The position numbers were made by a program, and so were the translations under genes. Of a stretch of DNA of 64,000 nucleotides, positions 56,408 to 64,000 are shown one piece after another. Source of the DNA: Psychrobacter sp. TAE2020 (GTDB lineage: Bacteria > Pseudomonadota > Gammaproteobacteria > Pseudomonadales > Moraxellaceae); NCBI RefSeq assembly GCF_018919485.1, contig NZ_JAHLMU010000001.1, positions 767,801 to 831,800 on the forward strand, given 5' to 3'. Under the pieces are notes generated by a model. The model saw only the letters and a list, made by a program, of their open reading frames with translations. It searched no databases and was not told the origin of the DNA. Each line of letters begins with the position of its first letter. Positions within the stretch are counted from its first letter, which is position 1.

Positions 56408-56550
56408 CTATACACTCCTTATTGATAATTATTATTAAGCTTTATCTTAAAGCACTCTTAATAGCGATTATTATGGTTACTAGTATTAGCACTATACTAC
56501 CTAGGCTATTTTTAGCCTGCTGTGCTATTTATTGCTACTGAGTACTTAGC

Positions 56551-57252
56551 TTAATGTTTTACTCGCGTCATCGCAAGCATCTGCTTATTTTCGATAACAG
56601 TGACATTATTGGTACTAGGCTCAGGACGATACTTGTTGCGCTCATATATATCGTGAGCACTCATCGCCATAGCACTAGCAACACGCTTGGCAGAGATAGG
56701 ATGTAGCGGTAAAGATTCAGATAACAGCGGCGAAATCAGCTGGAAAGCTTTTTGACTGATGCTCTCTAATGGACGCCCTTTGTGTTTGCCAAGTAGTAAT
56801 GAGGGACGAAATATTACCAGCTGGCTAAAATCTAACTCAGTTATTGAGTTTTCTGTCTCAGCTTTCACTTGATTATATAAGAAGCGGCTGTCGATATCAG
56901 CATTCATTGATGATAGTAAAAAGAAGTTTTCAACACCCCTGCTATGACAAAGTTTAGCAAAGTTAACATTATAACTATGATCAACTTTACGGAAGGCTTC
57001 ATCACTACCTGCCTGTTTTTTGGTAGTGCCAAGGCAACTAAAAGCGTCAGTGCTTTTATTTACCCCAATACTAGTAAACACTTCCGTTAAGTTATCAAAA
57101 TCATTAACTTGATAAAAATGCATGCTGGCATTGATATAGCGCGGTGGACGCCGTGCAATCACGATTAAAGTATCATAAAGCTCACTAAGCTGCTTGACAA
57201 GATGTTGTCCTACCAACCCTGTCGCGCCAATTACTATTGCTTTTCGTTGCAT
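56551..57252 (-). CDS. NAD(P)-binding short-chain reductase-like protein
   Basis: The protein is of the atypical SDR/NAD(P)-binding family related to HTATIP2 and YbjT. The Rossmann motif GATGLVGQHLV (8-18) starts the protein, FRPSLLLGK and LPLHPISAKRVASAMA are later family features. There is no signal peptide, and a catalytic YxxxK is not obvious (YNQVKAE at about 126-132 is the best candidate). Substrate unknown. The 233 residues are normal for the group. It lies upstream of rraA with a 143-bp gap on the same strand. Confidence 0.78.
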   Translation of the reverse strand: MQRKAIVIGATGLVGQHLVKQLSELYDTLIVIARRPPRYINASMHFYQVNDFDNLTEVFTSIGVNKSTDAFSCLGTTKKQAGSDEAFRKVDHSYNVNFAKLCHSRGVENFFLLSSMNADIDSRFLYNQVKAETENSITELDFSQLVIFRPSLLLGKHKGRPLESISQKAFQLISPLLSESLPLHPISAKRVASAMAMSAHDIYERNKYRPEPSTNNVTVIENKQMLAMTRVKH

Positions 57253-57551
57253 ATCTTGTCCATTTTTAGAGTCGTGAGGTCTACCGACCTAATTATTAAA
57301 AAGGTAAGCCCATAACAACCATTGTTACTAATAAAAGCCACTAATGCAATTGGCTACTAAAAGTACGGTATTTCGGTGAGGAGATATTAATATCATACCT
57401 AAGTTGGCGAATAACGGAGTGGTTTGTTGGCGATTTATTGTAAGAGATTTTATCAGCCTAATATATTAAGGCCATATTTGCTAATCCTGACCCTATTACG
57501 CCAAATACTATCCAAGTATTGCACTTGTTTACGCATTGGCTATCAAATATA

Positions 57552-57580
57552 TTGTTCTAAGCGCAATAATTTGCTAAGAT
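57552..57580 (+). promoter_or_regulatory. rpsT promoter candidate
   Basis: A -35 TTGTTC (57552-57557), 17-bp spacer and -10 TAAGAT (57575-57580) would give a leader of about 175 nt. Confidence 0.4.
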
Positions 57581-57670
57581 AACCGCCTTTACACGTTAAG
57601 GCTATTTAATTATTCCAAATAGTCTCAGCGTTTGCGATGGCTTATTTATATTTGTCATCGATATCATTAA

Positions 57671-57691
57671 TAATGAAACGGCTGTTCATTA
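57671..57691 (+). promoter_or_regulatory. Hairpin in the rpsT leader
   Basis: TAATGAA and TTCATTA form a perfect 7-bp stem with a 7-nt loop, 70 bases before the rpsT start. S20 controls its own translation in E. coli; whether this hairpin takes part is unknown. Confidence 0.45.
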
Positions 57692-57761
57692 CTAATGATG
57701 ATTAAGCCAATTATTGCAATTCACATTCATATTTTTATCTGTCTTTATCAAGGAGATACGC

Positions 57762-58028
57762 GTGGCTAATACTGCACAAGCTCGTAAACGCGCCCGTCAA
57801 AATACTAAACGTCGTCAGAACTCTGCATCACAACGCTCTATGGTTCGTACTTACTTAAAGCGTGTTGATGCGGCAATCGCAGCTAAAGATTATGACGCGG
57901 CTACCGAAGCTTACAAAAAAGCGGTACCGGTTCTTGATCGTATGGCTGACAAAGGTATTATTCATAAGAATAAAGCTGCTCGTCGTAAAAGCCGCCTAAA
58001 CAAAACCATCAAAGGCCTACAAGCTTAA
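57762..58028 (+). CDS. rpsT: 30S ribosomal protein S20
   Basis: S20 binds 16S rRNA early in small-subunit assembly. The 88 residues match the family: [17 protein letters not shown] at the N-terminus, [14 protein letters not shown] in the middle, and a basic end with [16 protein letters not shown]. The start is GTG 57762, with AAGGAG nine bases upstream; a longer frame from 57714 would add a hydrophobic extension with no place in S20. A very clear terminator follows. The GTG start is a point where translation may be tuned. Confidence 0.97.
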   Translation: MANTAQARKRARQNTKRRQNSASQRSMVRTYLKRVDAAIAAKDYDAATEAYKKAVPVLDRMADKGIIHKNKAARRKSRLNKTIKGLQA

Positions 58029-58052
58029 GATTGTTTTAATTTAGACTGTACG

Positions 58053-58086
58053 AAAAAAACCTTGTCCTAGTGACAAGGTTTTTTTA
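58053..58086 (+). terminator. rpsT terminator
   Basis: AAAAAACCTTGTC and GACAAGGTTTTTT form a perfect stem around CTAGT, followed by a T-run, 25 bases after the rpsT stop. Confidence 0.92.
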
Positions 58087-58200
58087 TGCTTATGCAAAAG
58101 TTATTATGGTCATAAACAGATGCTTGAAAACTATAAGACCTTAGTTAAAATGCTTTAGAATATACAGTAATGATATTAGTAAATAATGAGGAGAAATTAG

Positions 58201-59352
58201 GTGCCACTATCAAGCGAGCCATTAATACAATTATCAACAGTACCGTCAATAAATAAACGGGCGATTATAATAGGGGGCTCATTAGCAGGATTATTTTCGG
58301 GGATGCTACTGCGTACTATCGGCTGGCAAGTGGATATCTATGAGCGCTCTACTCATCAGTTAGACAGTCGTGGCGGTGGTGTGGTGTTACAAGCAGAAGT
58401 CATTGCTGCCTTTAAACAGCTAGCAATAGATACTGAGAATTTGGGTGTGGTGGCCACTGAACGTTACTATCTGTATAAAGACGGTGGTATAGAAAAGGTA
58501 GCTATGCGCCAAACTCTTAGCTCTTGGAACATTCTCTATCGCTCAATGCATAGAAATTTCCCCAATCAGCATTATCATCAAGGTAAAACACTAGCACAAG
58601 TGCTTCCTGAAGGTAGTAAAGTCACTGCTGTTTTTACTGATGGTACTCATGAAACTGCTGATCTGTTAATAGGTGCTGATGGACCCAATTCCACAGTACG
58701 TCAGCAACTTCTGCCTACTACTATACCTCAGTATGCTGGCTATGTGGCCTATCGAGGCTTAGTCGATGAGGCTAATTTGCAACCGGCAGCAGCAAAAATA
58801 TTTACTGAGCGCTTCGTATTTTATGATTTGCCAAACTCGCATATTCTAGCGTACGTTATTCCGGGTGAAAACGAATCTCTGGTTGCTGGTAAGCGTCGCT
58901 TTAATTGGGTCTGGTACGTTAATTACGATGAGTTAACCGAGTTACCAGCTCTCCTTACTGATAAAAATGGCCAACTGCATACTCATTCAATTCCGCCAGC
59001 GATGATGGCTCCTGCGGTTGAACGCACCATGCGAGATTATGCCAACTTAGTCCTCGTTGACCCATTTAAAACCTTAATAGCAGCTACCAAAGAACCTTTT
59101 GTACAGTCTATTTTGGATTTGACTGTACCGCGGATGGCGTTTGATAATATCGCTTTGATAGGAGATGCAGCTTTTATCCCTCGTCCTCATACTGCAGCTA
59201 GCACTGCAAAAGCTGCAGCCAATGCGCTGGCACTAGTAGCGGCACTAGACAACGGGGCTGATGACATCAATAAAGCCTTGCAGGCTTGGCAGGTCGATCA
59301 GCTTGCAGCAGGAAATCACTTATGCAAGCATGGTCGTCGCTTGGGGGGATAA
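58201..59352 (+). CDS. FAD-dependent monooxygenase
   Basis: The protein is a flavoprotein hydroxylase of the PHBH-like group. The FAD-binding dinucleotide fold has GGSLAG (25-30) with Glu48 for ribose, the DG motif LLIGADGPNSTVR lies at about 156-168, and the GD motif LIGDAAFIPRPH at about 317-328. Family members hydroxylate aromatic or heterocyclic compounds with NAD(P)H; the substrate here cannot be read. It has 383 residues. The start is GTG 58201, preceded by GAGGAG at ideal distance. The gene stands alone between terminators and a converging gene. Confidence 0.83.
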   Translation: MPLSSEPLIQLSTVPSINKRAIIIGGSLAGLFSGMLLRTIGWQVDIYERSTHQLDSRGGGVVLQAEVIAAFKQLAIDTENLGVVATERYYLYKDGGIEKVAMRQTLSSWNILYRSMHRNFPNQHYHQGKTLAQVLPEGSKVTAVFTDGTHETADLLIGADGPNSTVRQQLLPTTIPQYAGYVAYRGLVDEANLQPAAAKIFTERFVFYDLPNSHILAYVIPGENESLVAGKRRFNWVWYVNYDELTELPALLTDKNGQLHTHSIPPAMMAPAVERTMRDYANLVLVDPFKTLIAATKEPFVQSILDLTVPRMAFDNIALIGDAAFIPRPHTAASTAKAAANALALVAALDNGADDINKALQAWQVDQLAAGNHLCKHGRRLGG

Positions 59353-59482
59353 CTCTCAGTTTACTCATGGAAGAGGTCGAACGACAGGCTAGATAAGCAG
59401 CTGATTCAGGTTTGCTGCTGGTACAGTGATAAGGGGGGTTTACATTTAACTAATACATAAAGGGCTAACTCAGTTAATGGAC

Positions 59483-60328
59483 TCAATTCCATTTAACTTC
59501 TGGGGGTAGCAATAATTCGCTCTGATGGCTCTGGCGATAGCCTGAAGAGTAATAATCCTCCAATAAGCTACTCACGCTACGGCTATGGACTTTACCACGC
59601 CAGACGAGATGAACGCTAGTTTCGATAAAAGGTTTGTCATCGAACCACAAAAACACTCCTTCCATCATCTTTGGCCAATCATTCCAATCCACCTCTTTGA
59701 TGTCGTACATTACAGCCAAGAATGCCGATAATAAAGTGTCATGACTGACTGCAAGCATTAAATGACCTTGCTCTGGCTGATGCTGATAAAACAACGACAA
59801 GATATCAATGCCACCTTGATAGGAATTTTTGGTGCCTTCAAGATTACCTTGCAAGAACCTATTAATGAAATTTAGTACCCCAATCTCTTTAAATACCTCA
59901 CTGACCGTTTCAGGTTCAGTCACTAAGCTACCGGGCTCTACCAATAGTGACTGATGCGCTATAGAACGTTGCAAGCCTGCACCTTCTTGCATCAATTGCG
60001 CGGTATCGATGCAGCGTCCTATAGGACTTGAAATACTATCGACATCAAGGGAGTAAGGTAGGTTGCCGTTTAGCCAACGCCCCCAAGATTTAGCAAGCAC
60101 CCGACCCTTAGCAGTTAGTGGCAGCTGATAGCTAGTAAAGCCATTACCATCAGAACGCTCACGTAATGAGTGTCTAGTGAATAGAATCAGTCGTTTATCA
60201 GTAGGCAATAAGCTAACTGAAGGCACCATACTATCTGGCAGATGCGCAGGTGCTGATAGGTTCAACACTGGCTTTGCCAGCGTTTCAGCTGATAATTCAG
60301 CACTAGATAATTCAGGGTATTTGCTCAT
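59483..60328 (-). CDS. Histidine phosphatase family protein
   Basis: The protein belongs to the phosphoglycerate mutase-like/acid phosphatase superfamily. The catalytic motif is TRHSLRER (51-58, His53 as the phosphoacceptor); the second catalytic His lies in the string VSHDTLLSAF (about 199-208). A ~40-residue extension, rich in Ser/Ala/Glu, precedes the domain, with no signal peptide. It has 281 residues. The substrate is unknown; the unusual RHSLRER replaces the classic RHGE. ATG 60328 has no strong ribosome site, so Met34 or others could be starts. Confidence 0.72.
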   Translation of the reverse strand: MSKYPELSSAELSAETLAKPVLNLSAPAHLPDSMVPSVSLLPTDKRLILFTRHSLRERSDGNGFTSYQLPLTAKGRVLAKSWGRWLNGNLPYSLDVDSISSPIGRCIDTAQLMQEGAGLQRSIAHQSLLVEPGSLVTEPETVSEVFKEIGVLNFINRFLQGNLEGTKNSYQGGIDILSLFYQHQPEQGHLMLAVSHDTLLSAFLAVMYDIKEVDWNDWPKMMEGVFLWFDDKPFIETSVHLVWRGKVHSRSVSSLLEDYYSSGYRQSHQSELLLPPEVKWN

Positions 60329-60463
60329 AACAGCTAGCGTAGCAGATTTATTGTTTAGAGTGAACGAAATACAAATTTGGTAGCAATATAACTAAAGATA
60401 CCTGAAAATAACTAATGCTTCTAGCATTATTAGTGATTAACCATTAATAACTGGTAACATGCA

Positions 60464-61258
60464 TTAAATCTCAATAACTCTATCCCAAGCAAACTCAATA
60501 TTGGTACTACTAACCTCATTAGGATAAGCCCGAGGATTAACGATGACTCTGGTTTTATCAATACTATAATCAAAGGCTTCATGGGTATGCCCATGCACCC
60601 ATAATACTGGTGCCCAAGACTTACTCATCCATGCCGATAAATCACTAACAAAAGCGGCATTACTAGGCAAGGTGGCATACTTCTCTGACACTGATAGTGG
60701 GCTGATACTATGATGACTCATGACTACCGTTTTTTTGCCTAATTGCTCAGCAGTGATGAGTGCTTGCTTAAGCCATTGACGCTGCTCAGTATGTAACCGT
60801 ATCGATAACTCAGGCGAGAATAACTCAGTGCCAGCATAGATTTGCTTATAATCGCGCATAAAGCGTCTGGCCGTTGCCATAGTGTCTTGATTAGCTTGAT
60901 ACTGATAATCTGTCCACAGGGTGCAGCCTAGAATACGTACTTCACCTATGTCCATATGCTGACATTGCAACACCCTAACGCCTTGGTTTCTCACTGCATT
61001 ATAATTGTCCCAAGTGGCCAGCTTATGATCGAAATGTAGCACGTCTTCATTAAAATACTCATGATTACCAGCAACCGTAATTAGCGGTACCTGCAAGCGC
61101 TCTGCCTGCTGCTGCAGCCACAGCATGCCAGTATCACTGTTTGCAGTATCACCAGCAATCAACACCACATCGGCATTCGTCTTAGGGATGTGACCCAGCG
61201 CTTGTGATTGTCTAGCATAACTGTCGATATGTAAGTCACTTAAAATCTGTAGTTTCAT
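60464..61258 (-). CDS. Calcineurin-like metallophosphoesterase
   Basis: The protein is a cytosolic two-metal phosphoesterase. All family motifs are present in order: SDLHID (metal ligands Asp/His, residues 6-11), GDTANSD, GNHEYF, SHHS and GHTHEAFDY. The substrate is unknown. The start is taken as ATG 61258, which puts MKLQILSDLH at the N-terminus and has TTGGA upstream; a TTG nine bases earlier would add three residues. It has 264 residues. It follows the pyrF terminator, so it has its own promoter, not identified. Confidence 0.83.
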   Translation of the reverse strand: MKLQILSDLHIDSYARQSQALGHIPKTNADVVLIAGDTANSDTGMLWLQQQAERLQVPLITVAGNHEYFNEDVLHFDHKLATWDNYNAVRNQGVRVLQCQHMDIGEVRILGCTLWTDYQYQANQDTMATARRFMRDYKQIYAGTELFSPELSIRLHTEQRQWLKQALITAEQLGKKTVVMSHHSISPLSVSEKYATLPSNAAFVSDLSAWMSKSWAPVLWVHGHTHEAFDYSIDKTRVIVNPRAYPNEVSSTNIEFAWDRVIEI

Positions 61259-61334
61259 ACTATCCAATATTAATAAAAAATGTTAATTAGTTAAGGTAGT
61301 TAACCTACCCTCTATTGATATAGGGCTAGAAACT

Positions 61335-61366
61335 AAAAAAGACAACTTCAAGCGTTGTCTTTTTTA
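61335..61366 (-). terminator. pyrF terminator
   Basis: AAAAAGACAAC and GTTGTCTTTTT pair around TTCAAGC-type loop, with a T-run, between the pyrF stop and the next gene. Confidence 0.82.
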
Positions 61367-61386
61367 ATTATAGGCTTAGTTGCAGC

Positions 61387-62103
61387 TTAAAGACTGTGCA
61401 ATATCTGCTGTAACTTGGCGATTGGATTGACTGCTTGAGTGATAGAACGTCCGATAACCAAATAGTCAGCGCCTTTTGCAAGCGCCTGTTTAGGGGTACA
61501 GATACGTTGCTGATCATCAACACTGTCTTCCGGTAGGCGTATACCAGGCGTAATCAACTTAAAGTCATGGCCACATAGTGCCTTGATCACTTTTGCCTCT
61601 TGCGCTGAACACACTACCCCATCAAGACCTGAGCGTTGAGTTAACTTAGCTAAGCGGCTGACTTGAGTATCTAAATCACTTTCCACTCCGATCTGCGCTA
61701 GCATAGTCTGATCCATAGAAGTCAGGACTGTGACAGCGATCAGTAGCGTCTGATAATTGCCGTCTAGCAGACGCCGCTTAGCTAATGACATAGCTTTTTC
61801 GCCAGCACTTGCATGGACATTAACCATCCACACTCCCATTTCAGCAGCTGCTAGGACTGCTTGTGCAGTAGTATTGGGAATATCATGGAACTTTAAGTCT
61901 AAAAATACTTCAAACTGACGCTGATGTAGAGCTTCGACAATAGCAGGCCCTGAACGAGTAAATAACTCTTTACCTACTTTTAAGCGGCAAAGCTTTGGGT
62001 CTAAGCTATCTGCTAATGCTAGAGCCTCGGCTATTGACGCACTATCTAAAGCCACAATAATTGGAGAAGTTATTTGGTTAGTAGTTTGTAAATTATCAGT
62101 CAT
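61387..62103 (-). CDS. pyrF: Orotidine 5'-phosphate decarboxylase
   Basis: PyrF makes UMP from OMP, the last step of de novo pyrimidine synthesis. The active-site set is present: Asp20, Lys42, and the DxKxxD motif Asp69-Lys71-Asp74 ([11 protein letters not shown]). The late PGIRLP and VIGRSI phosphate-binding strings complete it. The 238 residues are normal. It follows lapA on the same strand, 116 bp away; in E. coli lapB stands between lapA and pyrF, here it is absent. A terminator follows. Confidence 0.96.
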   Translation of the reverse strand: MTDNLQTTNQITSPIIVALDSASIAEALALADSLDPKLCRLKVGKELFTRSGPAIVEALHQRQFEVFLDLKFHDIPNTTAQAVLAAAEMGVWMVNVHASAGEKAMSLAKRRLLDGNYQTLLIAVTVLTSMDQTMLAQIGVESDLDTQVSRLAKLTQRSGLDGVVCSAQEAKVIKALCGHDFKLITPGIRLPEDSVDDQQRICTPKQALAKGADYLVIGRSITQAVNPIAKLQQILHSL

Positions 62104-62219
62104 AGCGATACCGTTCTATATCATATTTTAAATTAATATTACGCTAGGACATGTTGAGTCTTAGACCCAGCAGTACCTACTTAGGAAGATTCAACCCGAA
62201 TAAATAGTAACTATAACTA

Positions 62220-62633
62220 TTAATCAAGTCTACGTTTGCTCAGTAATGTTGCATCTGAAGGATTAGCAATTCTATTACTGTCGTTATCGATACGAACATT
62301 AGAGGCACTATAAACAGCCTCTTCTACTGTTGGTGCGTTAGCTTGTCTATCTATAACTACCTTGGCCTGATCTAACTGCTCTTGTAGGCTATTATTCTGC
62401 TTTTGTAAGCGCGATATTTCCCACTTGTTCTGTAAAACTCGGAATATTAATAACGCTAATAGCATACCGATGACAATGCCTAGGATCATACAAAGTATGA
62501 GCAATAACCCTAAATTCATAGCAGGAGCTTGCGAAAACAAAAGGTTTACGCCTATATCAGCATTATTGGCTAAGACTAAGCCTAACGCATAAGCAAAGCT
62601 CAAAAATAATAATATAAATAACAAAATACGCAT
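62220..62633 (-). CDS. lapA: Membrane protein LapA (DUF1049)
   Basis: LapA is a small inner-membrane protein that, with LapB (YciM), adjusts lipopolysaccharide synthesis through LpxC stability in E. coli. The protein has two N-terminal helices (about 2-22 and 39-66), then a coiled-coil region (about 70-105, VLQNKWEISRLQKQNNSLQ) and a polar tail. The 137 residues exceed the E. coli 102 through the tail. The place behind ihfB and before pyrF is conserved. No lapB follows, which is unlike enterobacteria. Confidence 0.85.
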   Translation of the reverse strand: MRILLFILLFLSFAYALGLVLANNADIGVNLLFSQAPAMNLGLLLILCMILGIVIGMLLALLIFRVLQNKWEISRLQKQNNSLQEQLDQAKVVIDRQANAPTVEEAVYSASNVRIDNDSNRIANPSDATLLSKRRLD

Positions 62634-62704
62634 GGTATAAGCACCTTAACAGTAAGTATTAGAGACTAATTTAGAACAACTCGTTACCAATAAAAAGCCA
62701 ATAG

Positions 62705-63004
62705 TTAAGCTATGGTGTCGTTTACTGCCTCACGCAAAGCTTTGCCAGGTTTAAAATGAGGGATAGCTTTGGCTGGTACTGGAACGCTTTCTCCCGTTTT
62801 TGGATTACGACCCATACGGGCTCGACGATGATGGAGACAAAAACTACCAAATCCCCGAACTTCAACTCGACCATCATTCGCTAAGGTATCTACCATCAAG
62901 TTTAGTATTTCGCGTACAGCATCATCTACAACCACATCAGTCATAGTGTCACAGTTAACACTTAAGTTATTGATAAAATCAGATTTATTAATCGTTTGTT
63001 GCAT
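62705..63004 (-). CDS. ihfB: Integration host factor beta subunit
   Basis: IHF-beta pairs with IHF-alpha to bend specific DNA sites in recombination, replication and transcription. The HU-like fold is clear: TINKSDFINNL at the N-terminus, EVRGFGSFCLHHRRARMGRNPKTG with the DNA-contact arm, and HFKPGKALREAV. The 99 residues are normal. It stands behind rpsA and before lapA, which favours beta over alpha (alpha lies with pheT). A terminator after rpsA separates the two, so ihfB needs its own promoter in 63005-63248. Confidence 0.95.
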   Translation of the reverse strand: MQQTINKSDFINNLSVNCDTMTDVVVDDAVREILNLMVDTLANDGRVEVRGFGSFCLHHRRARMGRNPKTGESVPVPAKAIPHFKPGKALREAVNDTIA

Positions 63005-63314
63005 TGTTACGCTTGCCTTTTTAGTAAATGGTTACGTTTGCCAATCAAGTTTTGACTCAAGCAAAATTTAGTTAGAGAGATAAGAAATTTTCTCTAAAGA
63101 TATATATTTACTATTTTACATTCAGTTACTAGTATTGTACATAGTAATAGGAAATTCGATCAATATCAACAGAAGACCATTACCTTGAACAACTATTGTT
63201 TTTGGCTTTAATCCTATAAAAGGGTCAATAATCGTAAAATACAAATGCAAAAAGAGCGACCTAAGTCGCTCTCTTATAGTGTTACTTATTAATTAATGAT
63301 CATTAAAAAGCGTT
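63005..63314. other. 310-bp rpsA-ihfB region
   Basis: The region holds the rpsA terminator and must hold an ihfB promoter, for which I see no clear boxes. It is AT-rich and contains no frame. Confidence 0.5.
63249..63271 (-). terminator. rpsA terminator
   Basis: On the minus strand GAGCGAC pairs with GTCGCTC around TTAG and is followed by TTTTT. It lies about 43 bp after the rpsA stop. Confidence 0.78.
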
Positions 63315-64000
63315 TTACTGCATTTGCTCTTTAATCAAGTCACCAATAGTTTTTGGCTGAGCATCAGAACCTGGAGTAGCAGCAGTAGTGCTTGCGCCGC
63401 CAAGATCTTTAATTGCTTGACGCTCTTCAGCTTCATCTTTAGCTTTGATTGACAAGCTGATGTTACGAGTCTTACGATCGACACTGATAATTTTAGCTTC
63501 AACATCATCACCAACTGTTAGATGCTTAGTAGCATCTTCAACGCGGTCACGTTGGATCTCAGAAGCACGTAGATAAGCTTCTACTTCGTCTGCAAGCTCA
63601 ATAGTTGCGCCTTTAGCATCAACTTCTTTTACTTTACCATTAACGATAGCACCACGGTCATTATTAACCAAGTATTCGTTAAATGGATCTGAACTTAGTT
63701 GCTTAACGCCTAGGCTGATACGATTGGCTTCTGCATCTACAGACAATACCATAGCTTCTACGGTGTCACCTTTATTATAGTTGCGGATAGCGTCTTCGCC
63801 AGTCTCATTCCAAGAGATATCAGATAGGTGTACTAGACCATCGATACCACCATCTAGACCAATGAAGATACCGAAGTCAGTGATTGACTTGATAGTGCCA
63901 GAGATTTTATCGCCGCGCTCATGTTTCTTATCAAACTCATCCCATGGATTAGCAAGGGTCTGTTTGATACCTAAGCTGATACGACGACGTTCTTCATCGA
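63315..64000 (-). CDS. rpsA: 30S ribosomal protein S1, 3' part
   Basis: S1 is the large RNA-binding protein that helps mRNA join the 30S subunit. The window holds the last 228 codons or so: at least two S1 RNA-binding motifs with the typical strings SLGVKQL and [11 protein letters not shown], and a C-terminal end with GDLIKEQMQ. The frame runs open to position 64000, so the N-terminal and central S1 motifs lie outside. In related genomes cmk stands upstream. The order rpsA-ihfB-lapA-pyrF supports the call. Confidence 0.95.
   Translation of the reverse strand, partial: DEERRRISLGIKQTLANPWDEFDKKHERGDKISGTIKSITDFGIFIGLDGGIDGLVHLSDISWNETGEDAIRNYNKGDTVEAMVLSVDAEANRISLGVKQLSSDPFNEYLVNNDRGAIVNGKVKEVDAKGATIELADEVEAYLRASEIQRDRVEDATKHLTVGDDVEAKIISVDRKTRNISLSIKAKDEAEERQAIKDLGGASTTAATPGSDAQPKTIGDLIKEQMQ

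Larger units (their letters stand above)
57253..57761. other. 509-bp divergent region upstream of rpsT
   Basis: The region separates the reductase-like gene from rpsT. It contains a promoter candidate and a leader hairpin, described separately, and a short palindrome GATATTAATATC near 57383. No RNA gene is seen. Confidence 0.5.

Noticed and set aside
57380..57395. Palindrome GATATTAATATC as an operator
   Set aside because: A short AT-rich 12-bp palindrome with no promoter nearby is likely by chance.
1..64000. Prophage, integrase or insertion sequence
   Set aside because: No transposase, integrase, phage structural gene, or flanking direct repeats were seen; gene order is that of core genome.

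Overview
The window looks like a chromosomal segment of a Psychrobacter-type gamma-proteobacterium (Moraxellaceae). This is inferred from moderate-to-low G+C, a tmRNA encoding the tag ANDENYALAA, Q/N/S-rich linkers in several proteins, and gene neighbourhoods shared with Acinetobacter and Pseudomonas (prmA-DUF3426-fis-purH, rpsA-ihfB-lapA-pyrF, hupB-ppiD, mrcB next to a TPR lipoprotein). It is mostly core genome. The clearest accessory-like element is the giant repeat adhesin at the left edge.

Layout. 1-6817 (minus): a very large BapA/RTX-type surface adhesin, cut by the window edge, with 16 tandem repeats of exactly 92 residues followed by RTX calcium-binding modules. 7115-7473: tmRNA (ssrA). 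7.7-11.3 kb: an esterase and a CreB/CreC-like two-component system. 11.8-14.3 kb: aroC and prmB. 14.8-18.7 kb: an L,D-transpeptidase, a small membrane protein and a DUF389 membrane protein. 18.9-24.3 kb: alaS, lysC (with a likely internal start for a beta subunit), csrA and a HopJ-family gene. 24.5-27 kb: yeaC-like gene, nadK and a YccA/Bax-inhibitor-1 protein. 27.1-30 kb: a CcoI-like copper P-type ATPase. 30.4-34 kb: PBP1b (mrcB) and a TPR lipoprotein that fits the LpoP type of PBP1b activator. 34-38.6 kb: prmA, a zinc-ribbon membrane protein, fis and purH. 38.7-41.1 kb: ppiD and hupB. 43-49.3 kb: a full housekeeping Fe-S operon (iscR-S-U-A-hscB-hscA-fdx). 49.4-57.3 kb: a membrane class III adenylate cyclase, a HIT protein, mfd, rraA and an NAD(P)-binding protein. 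57.7-64 kb: rpsT, an FAD monooxygenase, a histidine phosphatase, a metallophosphoesterase, pyrF, lapA, ihfB and the 3' part of rpsA.

How parts work together. The ISC operon is a complete Fe-S assembly line and carries a good IscR-type operator over its own promoter. mrcB and the TPR lipoprotein probably form a peptidoglycan synthase/activator pair, and the L,D-transpeptidase and the CreBC sensor may also serve envelope maintenance. prmA, prmB, rpsT, rpsA, alaS and tmRNA belong to translation. HU, IHF-beta and Fis give three nucleoid proteins in one window.

I found no clearly new multi-gene system. The most interesting signals are regulatory or architectural: a three-segment inverted repeat between iscU and iscA that looks like a terminator/antiterminator switch; a promoter with a palindrome and an immediate hairpin upstream of csrA; a palindrome at the alaS start region; a terminator-like hairpin in the purH leader; an internal Shine-Dalgarno and ATG in lysC; the mrcB-lpoP-like pairing; and the indel-free mosaic repeat array of the adhesin. 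All calls come from reading the sequence; no database search was run.
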